Origin: Ramazzottius varieornatus
Taxonomy: Eukaryota > Tardigrada > Eutardigrada > Parachela > Ramazzottiidae
DNA length: 64,000 nt
NCBI GenBank assembly: GCA_001949185.1
Contig: BDGG01000003.1
Span: 4,461,092-4,525,091 of the forward strand
Direction of reading: 5' to 3'
Part shown: positions 1 through 11,248 of the stretch, one piece after another
How positions within the stretch are numbered: position 1 is the first letter of the stretch
Layout: every line of letters begins with the position of its first letter
The notes under the pieces: model-generated
Told to the model about the DNA's origin: nothing
Database searches by the model: none
Seen by the model: only the letters and a program-made list of their open reading frames with translations
Translations under genes and position numbers: made by a program

Positions 1-321
1 TGTCATTATTATCATCTCACAACGACCTCGGTAACTAATGTCATGTCATTTTATGTCATGTCTTGTAGTGTGGTGGCGTAACTGGCGTTTCCAACTTTCC
101 GCCATTTACTGGATAACAACAGTGGTCCTGAAGGTGAAAATTACGAACGACGACATAGCAGTATTCCATAGAGTATAATTGGATCAAAAATACAGTCACT
201 CGAGAGAAACCGTATGTCGTCACAGTAATTTTCGATAGTTACATATGGTCACGTATTTGATTCAATGAAACGCTGACAAGAGAATCGTAGGCGAACGACC
301 AGGAAGAGCTACCCAACGCAT

Positions 322-3300
322 TCAGCACGTCGAATCAGAAAAGCGACAAAAAATATCGGGAGCATCCTCAGTGAAAGCTGTCATTGCGGGAGAGCCAGAA
401 AGCCGAAGTAGCAGATGTTTCTTGGCTTTCTTCCTAAAAAAAGAAAAGGATCGAATGGCTGATGCGTACTCCAGCTCAGTAAATCTCACCTCGGCCTTCA
501 TGGCTGCCTCAATTCGATATTTTTGGATGAAACCCAGCTGGTTCTTGAAAATGTCCGAGATGCGGACTCTTGTGGGCAGGGAGGACGAATGGAGTTCGAA
601 CGCGGTCCTCACCGTCTCTCCCAGAACGTAGAAACGCGGAACTTTCGATACGTTCACCAAACCTCCAGTCACACTGCCAATATGTAGTCCCGCCTGCCAT
701 CTCACTTTCTTCTCCTCCAAGAAGTCGGGCAAAATGTTCTGATAGCCTTCCATGAAACTTAGAGCAAAGTCTGCTGCGTCCTCCCCATTGGTCGCACTGC
801 TGGAGGAACCGCCTGCAGAAAGACCCGCCACGTATATGCTAGCATGGCCAGCGGAATCCGCTTTAGAAATATTGTATTTTGTTAAGAGTCCGTCGTGGTC
901 TGAAAGCCACAGAGACATTCTGCAAATTGAGAGCACCATGTGGGACGTCGGCAAAAGACTTGAACAGGATCATTTTCCCAAGTGGTGCACGTCAACCGTG
1001 CATGCGGCTGACGGAAAGCGTGCGCCGCTACAGAAAACGAAGCTAGCATAATCGTTTTCGCAAAGTGGCGCACGGCTCCGGTCAGTAACAGTGTAAACTT
1101 GCGCTACTTGGAAAAAACGATCCTGGTCAACTCAGTTGCTCGCGTCCCATTTGTAAGTTAAAGCCAGGTTACACGTACAACTTTGGAATTTCTCCAGAAA
1201 GACGAAGGCTTCTGTAACCCCCAGCTGAGTAATCGTGCACGACAGTTCGGTCGAAGTCAGAACGCAGACGGCGACAGACTCGAACGTCGAAGGATGAGAA
1301 CCAGCATGGGCCACAACCGCGGGCACTTGAGCTGTCCTGAGGTCCTCCAGCTTTCTCATTGCTGTCTCAAGTTCCGTCTGCTTCTCAGTCAGCTGATTTT
1401 CGAGATAACTATTATGGTTTTCCATTGACTGCAGCATGTTGTCCATCAGAGCCTTTCTTTTCGGGAAGATTCCATTCGAGACTTTTTTAACGGCCATGAT
1501 CGTAAGCCGTTCTGATGAGTCTTCGGCCCACATTGACCGGATCAATGCGAAAATATTCGGCCATTCATGGAGAACATTCTGTGAGATTTTGGGTCGTATC
1601 TTCTTGTACTTGACAGCGGTCAATATGCTCAAAGCACTGTTGTGCGAATCCACCAGGTCCTCGTAAGGACTGCAGTTGGTAAATATCTCGTACAAGATCA
1701 GTCCCAAGCTGTAAATGTCTGCCCGCATGTCGGCTGATTGAACAATGTACAGCCCGGCTGCATCCCGTCTTAGCAGTTCCGGAGCAACGTAAAGCAGGCG
1801 GCTGTGATACGTCTCGATCTTTCCCTCGTTGGGCGCTTCATCCTGCGAAGTTTTCGCAGCTGTATAGAAGTACTCGAAGGCGATGAAAACGCATCTCTGT
1901 GCCACCGTCAGTGCGTGCTGCTCCCAGTCGCCAATCACGCCGTTCCACTGGTGGTCTACGAAACATGAGTGGGTAGACAGTTGACCGTGAGTGATGCCCT
2001 GCTTGTGGAGAAAGGCTAGTCCTTCGATTAGGTCACGGCTTAGAGAGAACGTTACAACTTCCGGGTAGGCATCTCTGTTTAGCAGGAAGTCCTGCAAGAA
2101 GAATACATAGCCCTTGTATCCTTATTGGTGGTTGTTCGCATGAGGAGAAAAAAAGTTACAACACACAAAAAACCAGGTAAACAAATTGTTTTTCCAAGCG
2201 GCGCACGCTTTCAGCTAGTGACACCGAACATGTGCATCACTCGAGATAATAATCAAGGCAGCTGAAAGAGATTGTTTTCCAAGTGGCGCGCATTTTTATG
2301 TCAATAACACAACGAACGTGTGCCCCTTGGGAAAGGAAGCCGATCTTGCCGAGCTTGTTTGCCGAGACCTTATTTATGCATCATGTTAAAGAGACCTTTA
2401 GGCATCCTTTCGAAGGGCACGATGAAATGAGCATCCATCTACCATTCGCCCGGAGGCATACTCCGAAAAACGACGTGATGTTTGCATGGGCGAAATTCCG
2501 TATGCGAATCATAGCTTTCCGTGTCGCCCACCTAAACGTCTCCGGATCGTTTAGTGGCTGGAGAAGTGGTTGTGCCAACCGGTACTGGTCATCGTGCAGC
2601 CGGACAACCTGGTGCTCCGTCCCGAAATGCTTCGTAAATAAAATGCTACCTATTGTAACGGTGGTCATGAAGGACCCTTTCGATTTAACCGAGAGCTGGC
2701 TGTGACTGGCTGGCACGTATTCGTCGAGGACTATAATGTATGTCGCTTTCAACACATCCTGATAGCGCAGGTAGAAATGGTACAGAAAGAAGGCTCCGAC
2801 GCTGGAACCGAGTGTACCCAGCAAGGCTAGGCAGACTGCGACTGGGACTTGCCACTGATCGTAGTCTCCGTTGAGGGTCTTCGTCTCAATTTCGACCAGG
2901 CGAGCTACCAATTGTGTCCCGCAGACCAGCTTGTCAAAAATGGTTTCTCTGGTGGTCTTTGCAGCTTCGAGACTCACAGGTACTCTCACGGAGTCGCGTA
3001 TGATACTTCTGGCGACTGGCTCTTCGAGGACAAACCGAAAGTACCGGTGCAGTTCCATAAGGATCGTGCAGTTTTTCAGGGGGTTCTTTTTTATCACCAA
3101 GTAGGTGAAGGCCGAGATGGGATACGTATTCGTCGAACTCTGCGCTGAGCCGGAAGTATCCCCGGCTGGCAGACTGTCGGCAGTGTTCGTGGTTTCGTCT
3201 GTGTCGGTCGCAGGTGATGTCCACTCGCCATTTTCGTTCTGAATGCTGGCCTCGGATAGAACCTGGAAGCAAACTTGTCTGAGGACCACCATGTGATCAG

Positions 3301-4447
3301 CGGCTGAGGACCACGTGACATGGAATGTCGCCAAAGCCAAGTCGTCTCCAAGAGACGCAACTTTTCTTTGTTATTAGCCAAGAGCTTGCGCCACTTGACA
3401 GAGCAATTTTGTCGAGTTCGACTGTTTTTCTAAGTGGCGCACGTTTCTGGTTTTACTGGCCAATAGTGAGCGCCACTTGGGGGAAACCATTCTGGTGAAA
3501 TCATTTGCCGGCGTCTCGCATACTGCAAGACGGAATCCAGTATAAATCACGACTTACGCTGTCGCGAGCATCCGAAGAACCCAGGTATCCAACGGAATAC
3601 GGCATGTTCAGCACAATCCCCGACGCGCCGCGACTACGCTTTCCGCAAAGAACTGTCATTGATTTATTCCATCTGATGGGTTCCATCGCATCATTACACC
3701 CTGTCAAAATCCTTACAAGCTTCATCCATCAGGAGATTAGGGTCGGCAGTAATCGTTACTCACCTTGAGAGAAGGTATTCACTTCCTGATTCCACTGGGG
3801 GTTGAAAGCAGCCAGGGATTTTGTGAATATGTGGGTGGTGCCCGAGTTGTCGGTTCGTACAACAACAATTATGGAATGGTTGGCGCTCCTTAAGAACCCA
3901 TTCATTTGGACCAGGATGGGATCATTCCACAGACGGATGGTTCCGTTGAAAATTCCCACCAGCGCCTCTTGGGTAAGTTTGAGGCACTTCTCGGAAGAGT
4001 TCGTCAGGTCGTCTGGTAAATTATACACCACAGAAACCGACCTAAAAGAAACAATAACTCTTCGGATTTGGGCGTATTTTTGAGAAAAGAAAATTTTGCC
4101 TGGGTCGGATCTTACCCGATCATTACGGGAAAGTACTGGAGGTCGTCATCGGTACCATCCGAGGAAGGTTCAACGTCCGAACCCGCGAAATCCAGTACAT
4201 CATTCCTCAACATTCGAATCCCTGTTCCACTGCCGACGCCACGGTAAAGAACGCTGACATCCGCGTAGCGCATCCGCATGGCTTGATATGCCGGCTGCAA
4301 AGCTTTATAGACGTCAAGCGGAATAGTGGCCCCACCTCCCACGATGGTCACTTTGGGTCTTCCGGCGCCACCGCAAAGCTCAACGTTCAGCCAAATGGCC
4401 AGAATTGGCAGGAGTAAGTAGTAACGACACACCATCTTCGTGTCCAA
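322..4447 (-). CDS. Receptor with PstS-type phosphate-binding ectodomain, kinase homology domain and degenerate guanylyl cyclase domain
   Basis: Six exons: 4447-4116, 4041-3764, 3700-3558, 3262-2396, 2091-1175, 919-322 (3135 nt, 1044 aa, frame kept at all joins). A signal peptide (LLLPILAIWLNVELCGG) is followed by a PstS-like domain (about 28-345) with GGGATIP, GSGTGI, DFAGSD, WNDP and RTDNSGTTHIFT motifs, close to bacterial phosphate-binding proteins. One membrane helix lies near 390-414. The intracellular part looks like a receptor guanylyl cyclase: kinase homology domain (about 415-740, HGQLSTHSC where HGNLxSSNC is usual), a coiled coil starting LMDNMLQSMENHNSYLE, then a cyclase homology domain. 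The latter lacks both metal aspartates (SD of SDIVGF replaced by LT; GDAY replaced by GHAS) and the NxxSR pair, so it is probably not catalytic. Exon 4 was begun at 3262 because it restores phase and the upstream reading overlaps a repeat. Role inferred: a phosphate-sensing or scaffold receptor. The domain calls are strong, the function is not. Confidence 0.85.
955..1140. repeat. Intron-associated palindromic repeat, two copies
   Basis: Two adjacent copies with arms AGTGGTGCAC/GTGCGCCGCT and AAGTGGCGCAC/TTGCGCTACTTGG fill most of the last intron (920-1174) of the PstS-cyclase-like receptor gene. Confidence 0.8.
2165..2375. repeat. Intron-associated palindromic repeat, two copies
   Basis: Two copies (arms CCAAGCGGCGCACG and CCAAGTGGCGCGCA with partly diverged right arms) lie in intron 4 (2092-2395) of the receptor gene. 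Confidence 0.75.
3375..3510. repeat. Intron-associated palindromic repeat, two copies
   Basis: A diverged copy adjoins a full one (CTAAGTGGCGCACG ... GAGCGCCACTTGG) in intron 3 (3263-3557) of the receptor gene. The flank carries the family's arm motif AAATCATTTGCCGGCGTC. Confidence 0.75.
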
Positions 4448-5534
4448 ATATCTACCAGCGTTAACGATACATAAAACTTGAAAGAACTTGGAGATGGCTC
4501 TATGAAGAAGACAAGCATTCGAACTTCCTCATGATATTCTACCACAAGCGGGGCGTTCGACCCGGGTGCCTTACTGTTACACAACCTCAAGGACAAAACG
4601 AAAGATTTACACCGATGGTGGTACGCAGATATCGATGTGGTACCTGCGGTCAAAATCAATCGCGAAAGGATCAAGAGCAAAAATCTGACATGACCAATGT
4701 GGTGTACCGTTGCTGGATCGCGGAAGATCATCTGCTGACTCTGCTAATCGTAATCGTGTTCGAGTACCTCCGCGTGCGACAAAGGCGAAGATTGAAATTA
4801 TCGAAATAGCACAAGGCGTACGTGTTATTCCGCAGTCGTTAGGGTCACATCGTATCGAGCGAGTACGTGTCATGCCCTTGACAGCTTACATGAACTAATT
4901 TCTAGTTCGTACTGCGTTCAAAACCTTTCATCGTCGCGTTTTTTTACCGGAAGGCATCAGAAATTCTCCGCTGTTCCTGACGGGGTGCGCGTCAGTACTT
5001 CGAGCTGCGGTTCAGCACACTGCTTGGAGCCATTAGAGCGTGCTTTCCAACGGAAGCCATCAGAAAATTAGCATGTTACAGATGTGGTCCTGCCTGAACG
5101 CACCTGAGTTCCATATTTCATAACCCATAAAAACAAACAAACTCGGCCGGATTCTCTTTCCAAGTAGCGCACGTCCTCAGCCAAAAACACCGGAAAGGTA
5201 TGCCACTTCGGAAAACAATCAACTCGACAGGATCGTTTTTTCCAAGTGGCGCCCGGCTCTAGCCAACGACATTGGAGGCGCGCGCCACTTGGAAAAACAA
5301 TCTTACCGAATTTGTTCGCCGAGCTTCCACTGGTGCGGAAAAGTGTAAACTCGCACGTATAATATCCACGGGCGTGAAACACTAAAACCTGTGGCCGACT
5401 TTTGATATTTAATACTTGAAGAAAAGCATAATAACAACAGAAACGTTCCATCGTATTCTTCGTGCACATCAGAATACATGACTTGATGCCGGCTATCGGA
5501 TGTGCCATGAAAGATATTCTGCGTAATTCAAATC
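4448..5534. other. Gene-free stretch between receptor 5' end and Gly-rich gene 3' end
   Basis: No convincing coding exon on either strand. It should hold the promoter of the receptor gene (left) and the 3' flank of the Gly-rich gene (right). It contains two palindromic repeats at 5140-5335. Confidence 0.5.
5140..5335. repeat. Palindromic repeat, two copies outside a recognised intron
   Basis: Copies with CCAAGTAGCGCACG and CCAAGTGGCGCCCG left arms and CGCGCCACTTGG right arm, ending in the typical TTTGTTCGCCGAGCTTCC. They may lie in an unrecognised untranslated-region intron. Confidence 0.75.
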
Positions 5535-7805
5535 TCATCTATAGAGGCTACTCTTGTCGGACGTTGGAGAACTTCCACCCGTCGACTGGTACGATCCCAA
5601 GTTGCCAGTGACTCCTTCCAGTTGGCTGGCTATGGAAGCACTCAGGCTGGAGCCACTTAGCGCCTCACTACCGTTTCCGTTTCCGTTAAATCCGCTTCTT
5701 CCATAAGAACTCAAAGGACCATAAGCATTCCCACTGTACGACGAGGAACCTGAGCCTCCATTATTCGAGCCGGACTCGTAGGCAGCGGGCTGACTTCCTG
5801 CCCCGTACGAACCACTTCCTCCCCCATAGGAATTACCCGACTGTGGCGCGGATTTGTAGGAAGCAGTGATGGATGACTGGTAGGGACTCTCTGCGTAACT
5901 GTTGACGTTGTGGCTGTAACTCGAGCTGTAACCGTTGCCACCACCACCGTATGAAGAGCCAGAGTTGTAGGGGCCGGCACCGTACTTGCCAGCAGAGTTA
6001 TAATTGCCGCCGTAACTGCTACCACCGCCACCATAGCCGCCTCCACCGCCTCCTCCATACTTGCTTCCACCTCCACCACCATAGCCACCACCGCCACCGC
6101 CGTAACCTCCACCGCCAGAACCACCGTAGCTACTACCTCCATAGCTGGGTTTCTTATAGGGACCGTACATGCTACCGCCACCTCCATAACTGGGTTGATA
6201 TCCACCGCCACCACCTGAAATCACAGTGCATAACTCAACTTAAGATAATCCAAAGTAGGCACAATGGATGCTTCGAAAATTACTGTGGTTGCGTACCGTA
6301 GCCGCCGCCGCCACCACCTCCGTAGGACCCGCCACCTGAGCCATAACCACCTCCTCCATAGCCGCCACCGCTTGACCCTCCGTAGCTACTATCTCCGTAG
6401 CCTCCTCCTCCATAACTACTACCGCCACCTCCGTAGCTGTCGTAGACCGGAACTGGTATAGGGATGGGAGGACCCATGATAGGAATTGGTGGACCGGGAA
6501 CCGGTATCGGAATTGGAATAGGCGGAGGCACTAAGATATAAATTCCGGTTTACTAAACCTTGCCGCTCAAATCGCTATGTTTGAATCAGTTTTGGATAAA
6601 CAATAGCCATGAGATCATATCAAAGTCAATATTTGGACGATGTTACTGCAAGAAACAGTTCAACGTATTCAATTTTTGTGGCTCATTTGGACCTACGAGC
6701 CCTTTTTTAAGTTTGAGAGACCGGCAAACGAGACGTTCCAGAATGTTATCCCAAGTCGCGCACCACTCAAGTTTGGCGCAATGATGACATGCGTCACTTC
6801 GGAAGACAATCTTGTGCATTTCGCTTCCCTTTAACCATCAAAATTCATAATCATCAGCAACAAAAAAAATTAACAAACTTGAGTCGACTTACTGTATCCA
6901 TAATTTCCACCACCTCCATAACTTCCTCCTCCACCGCCGTATCCTCCTCCACCGTATCCACCCCCTCCAGAACCGTAGCCACCACCACCTCCACCATAGC
7001 TACTTCCGCCTCCATACCCGTTCTGCCCATAACCACCTTGCATTCCATAACCACTTCCTCCATATCCCCCTGAACTACCATAGCCTCCCATTCCGTAGCC
7101 TTGCATCCCGTAGCCACCACCACCACCAGCACTGTACCCGCCACCTCCTCCATATCCACCTCCTCCATACCCGCCACCTCCGTAACCTCCCATCATTCCG
7201 TATCCCCCTCCTCCATAGCCACCACCTGCACCATATCCGCCACCGCCTCCGTAGCCTCCATAACCACCTCCTCCAGTTCCATAACTGTTACTAGTTACTG
7301 CATACCCTGCAATAGGAGTTCCCTGGATCACAGTACTGCCAGGAGGCACCGACGGCAGTCCTCCGCCTCCATAGATTGGCGTACCCTGGATAACTGTACT
7401 TCCCGCAGGGACCGATGTCAAACCTCCCGCGGCACCCGTGTAGAAACTGGTTGTGACTGGAGTTCCCTGGATGACGGTACTTCCGGCTGGCACCGATGTC
7501 AACTGGCGACCATCTAGCGTCCCGCCGGCGGTCACGGTAATACTGAGAGGGACACTGTTGCCAGCTCGCGCGGTGAGCGGCGAACTGGATGATCCGGACG
7601 AGGAGAACCTCGAAGAAATCTCCCGCCGCCTGGGTTGATCGGCGATGGTCGGAGAAAACTCCCGCTTACTGTTCACAGTGTTTGAAGCACTAGCTACAGG
7701 TGAGCTAGAGTCCGCCGCATCTTGAGCAAAAGTCAGTCCACACAGACACGATAAAAATAAAAAGGAATAAAATCCCTTCTTGAAACGCTTCATGATGAGA
7801 GCCAC
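5535..7805 (-). CDS. Secreted glycine/tyrosine-rich structural protein
   Basis: Three exons: 7805-6893, 6530-6297, 6214-5535 (608 aa; a second Met at 7793 may be the true start). The N-terminus is a signal peptide (SFLFLSCLCGLTFAQ), then a Ser-rich segment and three copies of SVPAGSTVIQGTP separated by 17-24 residues. The rest of exon 1 is dense GYGGGG / SYGGG repeats. Exon 2 opens with a Pro/Ile/Val run (PIPIPIPVPGPP) and returns to GGYG repeats. Exon 3 is GGGGY-rich, becomes Ser/Asn/Gly-rich, and ends SLYR. Low-complexity Gly/Tyr proteins with signal peptides are typical of cuticle, silk, adhesive or byssus-like extracellular matrices. That role is inferred from composition only, and no catalytic domain is visible. 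Copy numbers of the repeats could vary by slippage. Confidence 0.8.
6715..6835. repeat. Intron-associated palindromic repeat
   Basis: Diverged copy (CCAAGTCGCGCACC ... TGCGTCACTTCGG) in intron 1 (6531-6892) of the Gly-rich gene, flanked by GGCAAACGAGACG on the left. Confidence 0.65.
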
Positions 7806-9000
7806 AAAAAATGGTAATCCTTTCTCGGAAAAATATTCGATGAATAATGCAAGGGAAAAGAGAGAAACGGTGACTGGTGCGGCCGGATCAGCCCAAACAG
7901 CAGCAGCGGTTGCAAATGATGCAATATTTGAACCGAGTCGATGGAATGAAAGTGGTTATTGAAAGATGTTTGGCATTGTAATCGTCCATAGTCAAGACGC
8001 GCGGATCGGAGGCAAAGATCTGCCCGATTTAGCTCTTGACTTGAGTTATCGTCTGCCGAAGGTAGGTCTGCCTCATCTGCCTGATGTTTTACTTGTTTTA
8101 AATATTACTTGAGCAAGTATTCCTAATGAGTGTATATACCTAGTTGCCCTCTCAAGGTGACAGGTTGACTTAGCGAGCAAATATTAGCCGTACTAGTTGT
8201 GACCAGGCTACTTCGACGGACCATCGGCTACTGTTCTCCACCGACTGGTTCCGCCAAGCACTCTCAGCACAACATCTGTTTTGTTTGATTCTTTTGACCT
8301 GGAAAGAGAAACGTACCGTCCTGTAAAGATCTCCATGCCTCACAGTTCGCACCTCGAAGATTTTTCCACTTGTTCTGGTCGAAGAGTCCCTTTGATTTGC
8401 GAAGAACCCCAGACTTAAACGTCTGCAGCGCACGCGTCCAGTCTGAAATGGAAAAATAAAGAAATCGAGGTCGTCAGCAAAACGAACTCACGCAAATCGT
8501 TTTTGCAAGCGGCGCATGCTCTTGGCCAGTAACAATGAAGACATGCGCCACTGGAGATGAGAACCTGAGTACATTTATCTGCCCACATCCCAAATATTCA
8601 GCCTCATATATCATTGAGGATTCAAGAGTGTCAAACAGATAGATTACCGAATACTTGTTTTCTGGTTCGAAAGACCATCTCGTATGGTTTCGAATCACTT
8701 TCGACCAAGAAGTGCGGATGTGACGAATTCCGTAGGGGTTCGGTTGGGCGTTGTCCCGTCCATTGGTGATGGCGTAGACCCGCGCGCACTAAGTGTGCGT
8801 CGTCTACAAGTCACTCTCTGCAAAAAACAAACAACACTTAGACCAATATGAAATCAAGTTCATGGTCGAGTATGTTCGTTCGATCGTTGCTTATTTAAGA
8901 AAGTTGTAACTCATAAGTCAAGCCAAAGTGGTCAGCAATACGTCGCACGCGTCACCTAATGGGAGGATTTAGAAGTCGCGACACGTCAAGTACGGCTTAC
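7806..9000. other. Upstream region of the Gly-rich gene, no clear gene
   Basis: Minus-strand ORFs at 8433-8170 and 8698-8474 have no recognisable domain and were not promoted to genes. A palindromic repeat sits at 8480-8580. The stretch just right of 7805 should carry the Gly-rich gene's promoter, but no motif could be assigned. Confidence 0.4.
8480..8580. repeat. Palindromic repeat copy
   Basis: GCAAGCGGCGCATGC ... CATGCGCCACTGGAG with the family's loop (GGCCAGTAACAATGAAG). No host intron was recognised here, so it may mark an unrecognised minus-strand gene. Confidence 0.7.
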
Positions 9001-9119
9001 AGCGGCTTACTTGACCATCCACGAGCTACTGCCAAAGCCCATCCGTAATCTAGGGTCAATTAGCAGGTCTTTGGCATGCAACAATGAAAGCCAAGTACCT
9101 TGATAATCCATATCCTGCA

Positions 9120-9400
9120 CCACACACGAAATACCAATGTTCAGCTCGCGCCAACCTTCACATGTTGTACTCGGACCGGGAATCTCCGACGAAGTTCGGC
9201 CTAACGAGGCGATAGGGCCTGCGAAAAAGGCTTCCCAAAGGATATTCGGGAAACGCGAGGTCACTGCCAGGCTTGGATTGCACTCATTCTCCGTCAAGCG
9301 TCTTAACTGGGGTACGGTGGTAAAATTCTTACCGCAGGGTCCGCAGAGGTAGGTCTTCTTCGAAGGCGCGCGTGCTCTTTCAGGAATCCAGGCAGTTCCT
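9120..9400 (-). CDS. Possible exon with a degenerate C2H2-type zinc finger
   Basis: One minus-strand frame reads KKTYLCGPCGKNF followed by TTVPQLRRLTENEC. This has the Y-x-C-x2-C-G-K-x-F-x5-L pattern of a C2H2 finger, but the histidine pair is replaced, leaving a Cys. The frame stays open through EIPGPSTTCEGWRELNIG and meets a possible donor (CAAGGTACTTGG) near 9100. No start, neighbouring finger or confident splice partner was found, so it may be a gene fragment or a chance match. Not assigned to a family. Confidence 0.25.
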
Positions 9401-10355
9401 CGGAGTCTTTCGACGACAACGCCTTTGCTTCCTGATGATTTCTGTGGACGTGATATAGTGCAGATGGCGGATGAAACAGGTACAGAGAAACTGAAGGGGA
9501 TTCTGGGGGAACTGTTTCAGATTTTTCAGGTCGAGCGAAGCGAGGCCCTGTTAAGTCTGTCGAGACTTCAATGGACAATCAAATTCTTCGAGCTTTCAGA
9601 TGTCGCAAACACCGTACTGAAAAAAGACACGTCAGTTGATCGGGGCGATTAAAAATTTTACTGGGGAACCGTACTGTGAGTCACAAGTATAAGTGCTCGC
9701 TCTACAATGGTTTGCCTCCTTTGCTCGGCCTTTCCCGTGGTCAGAACCACTAGCTAGTTCAGTTACCCACGCCACGGGCAAACGATCCAGGTTAAACTTG
9801 TCACGTTACACTTTCCTTACATTACATACCAGACATAAGTGACATGACCGCACAGGGAAATGGAACCATCGTTAATACCGTTCAACATAACCTCTCGATC
9901 ACAATTTCCGGCTTGAGTTCTCACTTCTCATCGTCATTATACGTAGTCAGTACTATCAGCTTCCTTGCCGTTCATCCGGAGACTGCCCAACCCGTGCTAA
10001 AAAAGTCGCAAGATTTCGAGCAAAAGCCTTTCTGAATGCGGGGAAAGCATCAGTCACAGTCATTACTTGTTGTTGGATACAGTAATTTTCCAGATTTGTT
10101 GACTTTATCGGCTACATGAAGGCAGAATCTGATAGAGCTCGCAAAAAGCGCCAGAAGAGATGCTGCATTCTAGGATGAACAAGTATCAAAACAACAGATC
10201 AACGTTCAGAATGCTGCCGACTCGGCAGGAGTTAGGACGCGAGAAAACAAGGGCTATATCAAACGTTGAAAAAGTAAGCTGTCATGGACGAGATCAAAAT
10301 TCGTCTAAACGTCCATCTGCTCAAAAGAGACCACAGGTGAGTTTTTCTTCTACCT

Positions 10356-11248
10356 TTAGACAACCACGTTCATGCTGGCACCTGATCCGTTGCGGTAGCT
10401 CTTGACGGCCATCAAGCTCCAAATCTGCAAAAAAACTCACTGAAGATCGAACATTTTTTTTCAGAAGACGCGGTGAATTCGAATCTGGAGGAAAAACTTA
10501 CGTTGACCAGAATCAGGATGGCAAAGATGATGATGTCGGCAAGGTACGCACGAACAATCTCCGCAGGGATCTACAAGGGAAGAATTATGTCTAGCCGTAA
10601 CTCAACGATATCGTAGCTGACTCTATGAACAAGGAAGTACGAACAATACAAGCGAAGCTTCGATTAAACTTACTCCATCGTAGTACATGGCATAGTCAAT
10701 GATGCGCCAGATGACAGCAGCGATCTGCACGACGACGTAGACGAGGAAGATCATGAACCAGGCGCTGATGAGGGATCCGCTGTTCTGTTAAAGAATTGCA
10801 TCGAGTTAATCAGTTGACTTGTACTTGATTTGAACGTCGGCAAATGAACTGAACATGGGTCATCGCAAGTGGCGCACGTTTTCTTTGTTATTGGCCATGA
10901 ATGTGCGCCACTTGAAACAACGATCGTGGTCATGTCATTTGCCAATATCCCCTTCTTACTCTATTCAGGCCCATGAAGAGGAAGATGGCGGCTATGATCA
11001 GAGAAACTCCAAAGATGACTGCCACGATGCGGCTCCAGGCCATGTACTGAGGAGCGTAGGTCCATCCCCAGATGTTGAATCCCAACAGCAGGATACCCAA
11101 GATCTGCAGCAAGAAACGAAAAGTGGATTTTTCATTCAAGCGATATTACTTAAAAGAAATCGTCAAAGAAAAGGGATGAACTTACGAATGTGTACACAGA
11201 TACCAAGTAGCTGCCGGTCTTCAAGGAGCAAGGTCCACAGGTTCTCAT
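10356..11248 (-). CDS. Small four-transmembrane protein, family not recognised
   Basis: Five exons: 11248-11186, 11103-10960, 10784-10674, 10570-10502, 10424-10356 (456 nt, 151 aa, all phases agree, GT-AG). It starts MRTCGPCSLKTGSYLVSVYT, a short Cys-containing cytoplasmic start. Four hydrophobic helices follow: ILGILLLGFNIW, IVAVIFGVSLIIAAIFLF, FMIFLVYVVVQIAAVIW and DIIIFAILILVNIWSLMAV. The tail is short and hydrophilic (KSYRNGSG...). The layout resembles the small MARVEL/DUF4728-like tetraspan proteins common in arthropods and nematodes, but this is a shape match only. Introns are 70-175 bp except where a palindromic repeat enlarges intron 2. Confidence 0.8.
10835..10955. repeat. Intron-associated palindromic repeat
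   Basis: Clear copy with GTCGGCAAATGA left end, CAAGTGGCGCACG / GTGCGCCACTTG arms and GTCATTTGCCAATATCC right end, in intron 2 (10785-10959) of the four-helix protein gene. Confidence 0.9.

Noticed and set aside
3263-3381. Extension of receptor exon 4 upstream to a Met at 3340.
   Set aside because: That reading runs through part of a palindromic repeat and breaks phase with exon 3; the acceptor at 3263 restores it.
322-4447. PstS domain as bacterial contamination in the assembly.
   Set aside because: The domain is split by four spliceosomal introns, one carrying the genome's own repeat family, and continues in frame into animal-type domains.
5711-6214. Long ORFs in other frames of the Gly-rich gene (Val/Ala/Glu-rich or His/Arg-rich).
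   Set aside because: They are frame-shadows of the GGN repeats; only one frame has a signal peptide and matching splice phases.
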